Assembly (NCBI GenBank): GCA_017631135.1
Contig: JAGBTW010000109.1
Span: 1-13,370, forward strand
Direction: 5' to 3'
Origin: Alistipes sp.
GTDB lineage: Bacteria; Bacteroidota; Bacteroidia; Bacteroidales; Rikenellaceae
Length of the DNA: 13,370 nt
Position numbers and translations under genes: made by a program. Under the pieces are notes generated by a model. The model was not told where the DNA came from, did no database searches, and was given only the letters and a program-made list of their open reading frames with translations. The stretch's first letter is position 1. Each line of letters starts with the position of its first letter. This document shows, one piece after another, positions 7,296-13,370 of this stretch.

Positions 7296-8741
7296 ATGAG
7301 AGTACATGTCGTTATACGCTACATTGGTATGGTGCTGCAATTCATTGCGGCATTCATGCTTTTGTCTGCTATTGTCTCTATGCTCAACGGCTATGACTCG
7401 GCATACTACCCGCTATTGTTGTCGTCGTTCCTCACAGCATTGCTTGGTCTCTTCCCACTGATTTTTGCCGACAAGGCCGAGGATATCAAGATTAAGGAGG
7501 GATATGCCATCGTTGTGGGCTCGTGGCTTGTGGCGTGTGTTGTGGGCATGTTCCCATATTTGATTTGGGGTGGCGAGTTTACGGCGATTAACGCATGGTT
7601 TGAGAGTGTGTCGGGCTTCACAACCACTGGCTCGTCGATACTCAACGACATTGAGTTCTTGCCTCGAGGCATGCTCTTTTGGCGTTCGGCATCAGCATGG
7701 ATAGGTGGTGTCGGCGTTGTGATGTTCGCGTTGGTCATCCTGCCTTCGATGGGTCGTAGCCGTCACATGCTCTCCAATGTGGAGCTCTCGACAATTGCCA
7801 AGGATAACTTCCACTATCGCTCGAGGGTCATCATTCGCATCTTGACAATGGTCTATGTAGGTCTCACGGTAATCACCACTTTGGCACTCAAAGTGGCGGG
7901 TATGACATGGTTCGACTCTGTTACACAGGCAATGTCGGCGTGTGGTACTTGTGGCTTCAGCACCAAGAACCTCTCCATAGGCTTTTGGGATAGCCCCGTG
8001 ATTGAGGGAATACTCATGGTTGCAATGACACTCTCGGCTATACATTTTGGTGTTCTATATGCCACAATGACGGGTCGCAGAAACAATATCTTCCGCTCCG
8101 AGGTCGTTCGTACATTCATAGGCATGATGGTCATAATCTCGCTGGTTATATCCTTCAGCCTGCTTGCTAATGGCACTTATAGCTCTTGGGGTGAGTCGTT
8201 GCGCCACTCGGCATTCCAGGTTGTTAGCATAACAACGACATCGGGCTTTGCTACGGCCGACACCAACACATGGACACCATTGGCAGTTATATTGCTGATA
8301 TTCCTCTCTGTAGTGTGTGGTTGCGCAGGCTCTACATCGGGAGGTATGAAGGTTGACCGCATGCTTATCGCTGCGAAGATTATCCGCAATCGCATGAGGG
8401 TGCAGTTGCATCCCAATGCCGTGATACGCACAAAGGTGGATGGCGTGGTGCAGGATGAGGGCGTGTTGAGCCTCGTGCTCACGTTTATAGTGGCTTACAT
8501 CATGGTGGCGCTGCTCGGCACGATTGTGTACGCCATTTTTGGCCTCGACCTAACAACATCGTTCACTGCAGCCATATCTTGCATAAGCAACGTAGGTCCA
8601 GGCTTTGGCGAGGTGGGCTCGATGTCTAACTTTGCAGATTTGCCAGCGGTGCTGAAGCTCAACTCGACGCTTCTTATGCTTGTTGGTCGTTTAGAGATTT
8701 TTGGATTTATACAGTTGCTCTTCATCCGCTCATGGGGATAG
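7296..8741 (+). CDS. trkH: TrkH/KtrB-family potassium uptake membrane subunit
   Basis: Ion-conducting inner-membrane subunit of a Trk/Ktr potassium system. The 481 residues match TrkH length and show the four-fold membrane-pore-membrane plan. The four filter loops are visible: GFTTTGSS (about 107-114), ACGTCGFST (215-223), TTSGFAT (314-320) and NVGPGFGE (432-439). The intramembrane-loop stretch CAGSTSGGMKVDRM lies at about 343-356. The second loop carries two cysteines around the filter glycines. It follows the HAMP protein by 18 bases and precedes the SPOR-like protein by 31, so it is co-transcribed with both. TrkH normally needs a cytoplasmic RCK-type TrkA ring; no trkA is present in the window, so it is either encoded elsewhere or replaced. 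Assignment to the family is secure; the exact cation preference (K+ or Na+) is not tested by sequence. Confidence 0.95.
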   Translation: MRVHVVIRYIGMVLQFIAAFMLLSAIVSMLNGYDSAYYPLLLSSFLTALLGLFPLIFADKAEDIKIKEGYAIVVGSWLVACVVGMFPYLIWGGEFTAINAWFESVSGFTTTGSSILNDIEFLPRGMLFWRSASAWIGGVGVVMFALVILPSMGRSRHMLSNVELSTIAKDNFHYRSRVIIRILTMVYVGLTVITTLALKVAGMTWFDSVTQAMSACGTCGFSTKNLSIGFWDSPVIEGILMVAMTLSAIHFGVLYATMTGRRNNIFRSEVVRTFIGMMVIISLVISFSLLANGTYSSWGESLRHSAFQVVSITTTSGFATADTNTWTPLAVILLIFLSVVCGCAGSTSGGMKVDRMLIAAKIIRNRMRVQLHPNAVIRTKVDGVVQDEGVLSLVLTFIVAYIMVALLGTIVYAIFGLDLTTSFTAAISCISNVGPGFGEVGSMSNFADLPAVLKLNSTLLMLVGRLEIFGFIQLLFIRSWG

Positions 8742-8772
8742 TGGGGTGACGAGCTAAAGAGTAGAACAATAT

Positions 8773-10353
8773 ATGAAAAAGGTAATTCGCATAGCAACAG
8801 TCGTTGTCGCCTTGACCATCTCGGTTGTGGCGCTTGCGCAGTTGCAAAACCCTACAGATGATTTGCGTAACAACCCCGAGTATGTTGAGTTGCAGCATGT
8901 CGATAGAGAGTTGGAGTTGAGAGAGGACTCTGTGGCGATGGTTCTTGGCGATGTCCGCGAGAACTTCCGCATCTATGCCGACAGCCTCAATACTTTGGGT
9001 GAGCGGCCCTCTGCGGAGGACTATACCGCATTCTCGGATCGCATACTTGAACTCGAGCAGATGGTCTTCGACATCCGCACTATGCGTGGCGATGTCATTG
9101 CGCGCATCAATGCCATGGAGCAAGAGTGGGTTTTGGTTCAGATGAACGCACCTATCGAGTTGGCAATGACCGAGATGGAGGGTGTGAAAGAGGAGGTAGT
9201 TAAGTATCGCAACCTCGTGGATAACCACTGCATAAAGAGTGTGCTTGGCAGTGAGGACTATGCCGAGTTGCTCGAGGCACAGCGCGAAGATGGGGAGATG
9301 GATACGCTCGTTTTGCAGTATAACGACATCTATGCTCGTATGAGCGCGGCTGCGGAGAGTTATCGCACAACAGATAGCGAGGTAGAGGCCGATGAACTCT
9401 TTGCACTATTCCACGCTCTTCAGGGCGAGGCAGAGACTCTTGCCGAGGAGATTGAGAGTCGTTGGAACCATATTCTCGACACGAAATACTACGCCTATGG
9501 CTATGTCTTGGAGCACGATCACTGCTACGACCTGCTCGATGCTTCCTCTGATGAGTTTACCGAGATGCGTCGCGAGTGTTCGCGCGAGGCTGGTTACTAC
9601 GCCACCGATGCTCTCATGCACTATGCTCTTGGTCGCCCCACGCTGCGCAGCTTTGAGCAGGAGTTTGCTCGCGCCATGGAGCTCGAGGAGGCTGCCGACT
9701 CTATCGCTTCGGTGCAGACGATGGATGTGAACTATCGCCTCGAACCATTGAGCATCGAGCGCAGATTGTTCATCGACTACGAGCCTATAATCATTGGTCG
9801 AACTAACTACTACAAAGATACAAACCCCATTCCCGAGGTTAAGATTTATGAGCGCGGCACAATCTATCGCATACGCCTTGGTGAGTTCCGCAGCAAGCAG
9901 CCTATGACGCTATTCAAGGGCGTGCAGCCACTCTATATTGCTCGTAGCGAGACGGGTAACTACATATACTATGCTGGTGGCTTCGCTACGCGCCATGATG
10001 CCGACGAGGCGCAGTTGTTCCTTAAGGAGAAGGGCTTCAAGGCTCCCGAGATATGTCGCTGGCTCAATGGCGAGATGGTGAACATCACGCGTGCGGAGCG
10101 CGATGGAGATGAGAGTGTCGATGTCGCTGTGGCGGGCAAGCGCTATATGATTAAGATTAGTGGCGAGGCGCTCTCGGAGGATGTGCGAGCGGTGATTGCT
10201 AACGAAGCACCCCGCAAGAGTGTGTCAAAGGAGGGCGATGGCTTTGTGCTTGGCACGTTCGATAGCAATGACGAGGCGGAGTTGCTTGTATCGCTCCTCG
10301 AGGAGAGCACCGATGCTGCCATAAGCATCATAGAGATAGAAATAAATGAATAA
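8773..10353 (+). CDS. Exported helical/coiled-coil protein with two C-terminal SPOR-like repeats
   Basis: A 526-residue secreted protein. A Sec signal peptide (about 1-22, cut near VALA-Q) is followed by a long acidic, helix-rich region (about 30-320) with coiled-coil-like heptads, for example around 85-140 and 190-240. Two C-terminal modules look like divergent SPOR repeats. The first (about 363-434) reads TIYRIRLGEF, then YIYYAGGFATRHDADEA, then LKEKGFKAPEI. The second (about 455-525) reads KRYMIKISGE, then FVLGTFDSNDEAELLV, then a final beta strand. SPOR domains generally bind glycan strands stripped of stem peptides, so a cell-wall-associated role is plausible, but these copies are weak matches. 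The small helical domain has no family I recognise. The gene follows trkH by 31 bases and the lipoprotein gene starts 6 bases after it, so it shares their operon. Confidence 0.75.
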   Translation: MKKVIRIATVVVALTISVVALAQLQNPTDDLRNNPEYVELQHVDRELELREDSVAMVLGDVRENFRIYADSLNTLGERPSAEDYTAFSDRILELEQMVFDIRTMRGDVIARINAMEQEWVLVQMNAPIELAMTEMEGVKEEVVKYRNLVDNHCIKSVLGSEDYAELLEAQREDGEMDTLVLQYNDIYARMSAAAESYRTTDSEVEADELFALFHALQGEAETLAEEIESRWNHILDTKYYAYGYVLEHDHCYDLLDASSDEFTEMRRECSREAGYYATDALMHYALGRPTLRSFEQEFARAMELEEAADSIASVQTMDVNYRLEPLSIERRLFIDYEPIIIGRTNYYKDTNPIPEVKIYERGTIYRIRLGEFRSKQPMTLFKGVQPLYIARSETGNYIYYAGGFATRHDADEAQLFLKEKGFKAPEICRWLNGEMVNITRAERDGDESVDVAVAGKRYMIKISGEALSEDVRAVIANEAPRKSVSKEGDGFVLGTFDSNDEAELLVSLLEESTDAAISIIEIEINE

Positions 10354-10359
10354 AGATAT

Positions 10360-11808
10360 ATGAACAGAGTATTATTTCATATTTGCGCAATTGTGACATT
10401 GGCGACCGCTGTCGTTGCGTCGTCGTGCAGCCGTGAGGAGACAAACACCCTTGTCGTTCCCTCGCAGAGTATCCTTGTGGCTATGCCTGGTCAGACGGGT
10501 ACGACAACCTTCGATAGCCGCAACATCACCTCGTTAGAGGTTGTTAGCGTTCCCGAGGGCTGGGTGGTGGATAAGATAGATATGTATGCCGCCACCATCA
10601 CCGTCACCGCGCCATCAACCTTCGATAATGAAGAGGAGGAGAGCGGCACAATGTCGCTCAAGGGCTATACACCTACGGGTGACACCACGACGGTGAGCGT
10701 ATATCTCGCCATTGTGCCCAACGAGGTTGACTTTAGCAAAGCGCCCGCAAACTGCTATGTTGCATGCAAGCCTACGACGCGTTATAAGTTTAACCCCATG
10801 TGTGGCGGTAATGGCTCTGTGGAGCTCGCTACGGCAGAGGTTAAGTTGTTGTGGCAGACCGCTTCGGGCTTGGTCAAGTACCTCGATATGCGTGATGGCT
10901 ATGCGACATTCTATATCGCTCCCGCAAAGGATGACGATGGCAACGAGCTCTCGACATTGGTGCCTGGTAATGCGCTTATCGGTGCATTTAACGAGGCGGG
11001 TGAGATTATCTGGAGCTGGCATATATGGGTTACAAACAACGACCCTGTGGCAGATGCTAACACATTCTCGCTCAATGGCAAGACTATTATGAACCACAAC
11101 CTTGGTGCTGATACCAATAATAATGGTAACGCTAATAGTGACGAGATAGCGCGCTCTTATGGTCTCTACTACCAGTGGGGACGCAAAGAGCCTATCGTAG
11201 GTCCTAACGACTGGAACTTCTCGCTTAACTACGATGATATACTCTACAATGCAAGCGACAACGAGGTGAAGTTCGACTATGTTGCATCTAAAGATGGTGG
11301 TAGCGTGGCTTGGAGTACACTAAATCCTGTGTCGATTGTTATTGGCAACCCCGACAATGGCTACGACTGGCTTAACGATGGTCACGATAATGCCTTGTGG
11401 AGCGCCGCCTCAAAGAGTGATTATGACCCCTGTCCCGCAGGATGGCGTGTGCCCGATAGCTCGGTGTTTGAGACCTTGACTATCGCAGCAGCGAGTGACG
11501 ACATGCCCTGGGCAGAGGCGCAGCCCATGTACGGATGGATGCTTGAGGATACAGCTACGGGAGAGTCACACTTCTTCTCGGCTGCTGGTCGTCGCAACTA
11601 CCTCGATGGTCGTCTCGATAATATGAATGTTAATGAGGAGCTCCCTGTGCCTTGGTCGGGTTACTACTGGAGTGCAACAACCGATGGCGACAATGCCAAG
11701 GCGTTGTATTTCAATCTTAACACCAATACTCGCACATGGAACGGCATAGAGACAGCGCGCGCTATGCAGCGAGCTAATGCGATGCCTATACGATGTGTTA
11801 AAGAATAA
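10360..11808 (+). CDS. Outer-membrane/surface lipoprotein with Ig-like region and FISUMP-type domain
   Basis: A 482-residue lipoprotein. The signal peptide ends in the lipobox ASSC with lipidated C23. The following SREE is acidic and resembles the surface-export signal of Bacteroidota lipoproteins, so surface exposure is likely but inferred. Residues about 30-125 form a beta-rich Ig/BACON-like region (VPEGWVV, then ITVTAPS, then SGTMSLKGYT). The rest is typical of the Fibrobacter succinogenes major paralogous (FISUMP) family: PANCYV and a GNG segment (about 132-155), IIWSWHIWVT (216-225), NHNLGA, GLYYQWGRKEP, DPCPAGWRVP (356-365), GYYWSAT, and the terminal PIRCVKE (476-482). Such proteins are common in Bacteroidales, often as fimbria-like or surface proteins; their biochemical function is unknown. 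It is the last substantial gene of the HAMP/TrkH operon, 6 bases after the SPOR-like gene. Confidence 0.88.
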   Translation: MNRVLFHICAIVTLATAVVASSCSREETNTLVVPSQSILVAMPGQTGTTTFDSRNITSLEVVSVPEGWVVDKIDMYAATITVTAPSTFDNEEEESGTMSLKGYTPTGDTTTVSVYLAIVPNEVDFSKAPANCYVACKPTTRYKFNPMCGGNGSVELATAEVKLLWQTASGLVKYLDMRDGYATFYIAPAKDDDGNELSTLVPGNALIGAFNEAGEIIWSWHIWVTNNDPVADANTFSLNGKTIMNHNLGADTNNNGNANSDEIARSYGLYYQWGRKEPIVGPNDWNFSLNYDDILYNASDNEVKFDYVASKDGGSVAWSTLNPVSIVIGNPDNGYDWLNDGHDNALWSAASKSDYDPCPAGWRVPDSSVFETLTIAAASDDMPWAEAQPMYGWMLEDTATGESHFFSAAGRRNYLDGRLDNMNVNEELPVPWSGYYWSATTDGDNAKALYFNLNTNTRTWNGIETARAMQRANAMPIRCVKE

Positions 11809-12012
11809 TATGAAGCTGTCTAACAAGGCTACTTTGTCGTTCTTTGTTGATATAATAGCACATCTACTGCCGCTAACGAATTATCTCTGCAATGGGCAGT
11901 ACGCTTAAGTACAGCCCATCGCCTCGAAATTCGCCGAGCGTTGTATCTGCACTATTCTCTCAACAAATATGCTCGCGCTCAAAATCAGCTCTTGTTATAC
12001 AACTTCTTACCG
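11809..12012 (+). other. Hairpin-rich trailer between the lipoprotein gene and its terminator
   Basis: About 200 bases contain no convincing gene but several inverted repeats. At 11892-11919 ATGGGC/GCCCAT and GTAC/GTAC pair around one A-A mismatch with a 6-base loop. At about 11921-11941 a bulged CGC-TCG/CGA-GCG stem follows. GTTGTAT (11940-11946) can pair with ATACAAC (11997-12003) over a longer loop. Two readings are possible: a structured 3' untranslated region that protects the operon mRNA, or a small RNA ending in the terminator downstream. I see no good TAnnTTTG box that would start an independent RNA here. Confidence 0.35.
11810..11908 (+). CDS. Possible 32-residue peptide immediately after the lipoprotein gene
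   Basis: An ATG one base after the lipoprotein TAA opens a 32-codon frame (MKLSNKATLSFF..., ending NGQYA). It has a hydrophobic middle and no recognisable family. The close spacing would allow translational coupling. Its TAA stop falls in the loop of the hairpin at 11892-11919. The short length and the untested codon statistics mean it may be chance. Confidence 0.2.
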   Translation: MKLSNKATLSFFVDIIAHLLPLTNYLCNGQYA

Positions 12013-12058
12013 AAAGGGGACTGCTTCAAATCTTGTTGAACATTCCCCTTTGTTTTTG
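12013..12058 (+). terminator. Intrinsic terminator of the HAMP/TrkH/SPOR/FISUMP operon
   Basis: AAAGGGGA (12013-12020) pairs perfectly with TCCCCTTT (12044-12051). Inside it a second stem TTCAA/TTGAA (12025-12029 with 12036-12040) makes an extended two-part hairpin. A T-rich stretch (TGTTTTTG, 12051-12058) follows. It lies about 205 bases after the lipoprotein stop and ahead of the HAD promoter. Confidence 0.82.
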
Positions 12059-12107
12059 TAGGTGCGATAAGACGTTGCTGATGTAGCTGACAAATTGTAT
12101 TTTTCGT

Positions 12108-12115
12108 TATCTTTG
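12108..12115 (+). promoter_or_regulatory. -7 box of the HAD phosphatase promoter
   Basis: TATCTTTG is a perfect TAnnTTTG box with an A/T-rich upstream region, but no clear TTTG stands 19-21 bases upstream. The predicted start point is about 12120-12122. This places the ATG at 12136 about 15 bases into the message and rules out the in-frame GTG at 12115, whose G belongs to the box itself. Confidence 0.65.
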
Positions 12116-12135
12116 TGGCAAATAATAGTACTATT

Positions 12136-12798
12136 ATGCTTAAGGGTTTACTTTTTGATATGGATGGTGTGCTCGTTAATAATCTCGAGGTGCACCGTGA
12201 GGCCTTTGCCGAGTTCTTTCGCCGCTATGGTGTGGAGCGCACGTTCGACGAGTTGAGTCGCGTGTTTGGCAAGGGTAATGACGATATTATGGGCGAGCTT
12301 ATGCCTGCGGATGTCGTTGCAAGGGTAGGTGTGCGCGAGCTTGGCAACCAGAAGGAGGCTATCTATCGCGAGATATATGCACCCACCATCGTGCCACAGC
12401 CAGGTCTTGTGGAGTTCCTTGCCGAGAGTGAGCGCGAGGGCTTGTTGGCAGCTGTGGGTTCGTCAGGCTATAGGGCAAATGTCGATTTTGTGCTCGACAA
12501 GTGTGATATACGTCGTTACTTCAAGGCTGCCGTTGCGGGCGATGAGGTTACGCGATGTAAGCCCGACCCCGAGATATATCTCACCGCTGCGGCGAAGCTC
12601 GGTGTTGAGCCTTGTGAGTGTGTGGTGTTTGAGGATGCCGAGGCGGGCATAGAGTCTGCCAAGCGTGCGGGCATCAAGGTGGTGGCACTGGCTACAACCT
12701 TCGATCGTGAATTTTTGCGTAACACCGAGGCAGATATCATCGTTGATGACTTCCGCGATGTTAGCGTGGCTATGCTCCGCAAGCTTGTCGAGGGTTAG
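12136..12798 (+). CDS. HAD-superfamily phosphatase/phosphomutase, beta-phosphoglucomutase-like
   Basis: A 220-residue cytosolic HAD hydrolase of subclass I with an alpha-helical cap. Motif I is LLFDMDGVL (D8 nucleophile, D10 acid/base). The cap follows with H19-type VHREAF. Motif II is GSS (108-110), the motif III lysine is K142 in CKPDPEIYL, and motif IV is FEDAEAGIESAKRAG with E166 and D167. The combination resembles beta-phosphoglucomutases and small sugar-phosphate phosphatases; the substrate cannot be read from sequence. I chose the ATG at 12136 over the GTG at 12115 because the HAD fold begins within three residues and a promoter -7 box overlaps the GTG. It has its own promoter and lies after the terminator of the upstream operon. 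Its stop codon overlaps that of the convergent dehydrogenase. Confidence 0.9.
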   Translation: MLKGLLFDMDGVLVNNLEVHREAFAEFFRRYGVERTFDELSRVFGKGNDDIMGELMPADVVARVGVRELGNQKEAIYREIYAPTIVPQPGLVEFLAESEREGLLAAVGSSGYRANVDFVLDKCDIRRYFKAAVAGDEVTRCKPDPEIYLTAAAKLGVEPCECVVFEDAEAGIESAKRAGIKVVALATTFDREFLRNTEADIIVDDFRDVSVAMLRKLVEG

Positions 12799-13370
12799 AC
12801 GCGGTTTAGGAGTTTTGTGATTGGGGGTATGCGCAGTATGATGTCGAGTAGTCGTGCTGGCAGTATTGCGCATACAACCACCACGAACTTCGTGAATAGT
12901 CCTGGTGTGAGCCTTCTACGGCCACACATCATAGCCCTTATGCCACGGAGCGCAATAGTCTCGGGGCGGTGCATGATGCCAAGGCGCACGAACCACTTGC
13001 GCCATGTGGGGCGCAGGTTGTAGAATGGCGTGTCCACAGCTCCAGGGAACACCGCAGTGACGCTTACACCATGGCGATGCAGCTCATACCATAGCGCAAA
13101 AGCGAGGTTCTTGATATATGCCTTTGTAGCTCCGTAGTGCGCGATTGTTGGGTAGGGTAGCCACGCTGTGGATGATGACATAAGTAGTATGCGACCCTTG
13201 CCACGTTGCTTCATGACTTCGCCAAAGTAGCGACATAGGAGCGTCGTCGTTGTGCAGTGTAGCGCAACGATGGTCTCGAGGCGCTTGGGCTCTGTGCGTA
13301 GGAGCGTGGAGAATAGCAACATGCCTGCGTTGCACACGAGGACCTCTACTTGCCAACCCTCGGCTTCGCA
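12795..13370 (-). CDS. Short-chain dehydrogenase/reductase (SDR), partial, N-terminus beyond the window
   Basis: The C-terminal 191 residues of an NAD(P)-dependent SDR oxidoreductase; the reading frame stays open to the last base and continues beyond it. The visible part starts after the nucleotide-binding GxxxGxG motif: EVLVCNAGM carries the NAG motif, MSSSTAW the catalytic serine, YGATK the YxxxK pair, and FPGAVDTPF the PG motif after the sixth strand. A GTG just before CNAGM can serve as an ORF start but lies mid-domain and is not the real start. The tail is basic and hydrophobic (FTKFVVVVCAILPARLLDIILR), which suggests membrane association (inference). Substrate unknown. It converges with the HAD gene. 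Confidence 0.92.
   Translation of the reverse strand, partial: CEAEGWQVEVLVCNAGMLLFSTLLRTEPKRLETIVALHCTTTTLLCRYFGEVMKQRGKGRILLMSSSTAWLPYPTIAHYGATKAYIKNLAFALWYELHRHGVSVTAVFPGAVDTPFYNLRPTWRKWFVRLGIMHRPETIALRGIRAMMCGRRRLTPGLFTKFVVVVCAILPARLLDIILRIPPITKLLNRV

Noticed and set aside
11892..12086. A 64-codon frame running through the trailer and the terminator hairpin
   Set aside because: It reads through an intrinsic terminator and has no start context or family; the terminator is the better explanation.
13335..13337. GTG as the start of the dehydrogenase
   Set aside because: The frame continues to the window edge with SDR-typical residues (EVLV before CNAG), so the GTG is an internal valine of a truncated gene.
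1..13370. tRNA or rRNA genes, CRISPR arrays, insertion sequences, prophage or anti-phage genes
   Set aside because: I looked in all gaps and saw no cloverleaf, no regularly spaced repeats, no terminal inverted repeats, no transposase and no defence-type gene.

Overview
This window looks like a piece of a Bacteroidota chromosome, most likely order Bacteroidales. A Rikenellaceae/Alistipes-like host is my guess from protein style, not something the sequence proves. Supporting signs are three perfect matches to the Bacteroidetes sigma-ABfr -7 box (TAnnTTTG), one of them with an ideally spaced TTTG -33 box; general scarcity of strong Shine-Dalgarno sites; a lipoprotein with an Ig-like/BACON-like region and a C-terminal FISUMP-type domain; an exported protein with SPOR-like repeats; and a single LptF/G-type permease of the Bacteroidetes kind. 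There is no tRNA, rRNA, CRISPR array, transposase or phage gene.

Layout. (1) 1-1296 (+): purB, adenylosuccinate lyase, complete and starting at the first base, followed by a strong intrinsic terminator. (2) 1448-4930 (-): a three-gene operon read leftward, in the order ABC-3 metal permease, LptF/LptG-family permease, fmt. Its promoter is near 4952-4983 and its hairpin terminator lies just beyond the fmt stop, back to back with the purB terminator. (3) 5073-6371 (+): mtaB, a tRNA methylthiotransferase, divergent from the metal permease. (4) 6420-11808 (+): a four-gene operon with a textbook promoter: a membrane receptor-like protein with a HAMP domain and no output domain, a TrkH potassium transporter, an exported coiled-coil/SPOR-like protein, and a FISUMP-type lipoprotein. 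A hairpin-rich 200-base trailer and an intrinsic terminator at about 12013-12058 end it. (5) 12136-12798 (+): a HAD phosphatase of the beta-phosphoglucomutase type with its own promoter. (6) 12795-13370 (-): the C-terminal part of a short-chain dehydrogenase that runs off the right edge. Its stop codon overlaps the HAD stop codon.

How the genes may work together. purB, fmt and mtaB are housekeeping (purine synthesis, initiator tRNA formylation, tRNA A37 modification). The permease/LptF/fmt operon mixes metal uptake, LPS export and translation initiation without obvious functional logic. The most interesting unit is the 6.4-11.8 kb operon. A periplasm-sensing, output-less HAMP protein sits directly before a potassium channel/transporter, followed by two envelope proteins (one possibly peptidoglycan-associated, one an outer-membrane lipoprotein). 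This arrangement suggests, by inference only, an envelope or osmotic/potassium stress module in which the HAMP protein might act on TrkH directly rather than through a kinase or methyl-accepting domain. No trkA partner is visible in the window.
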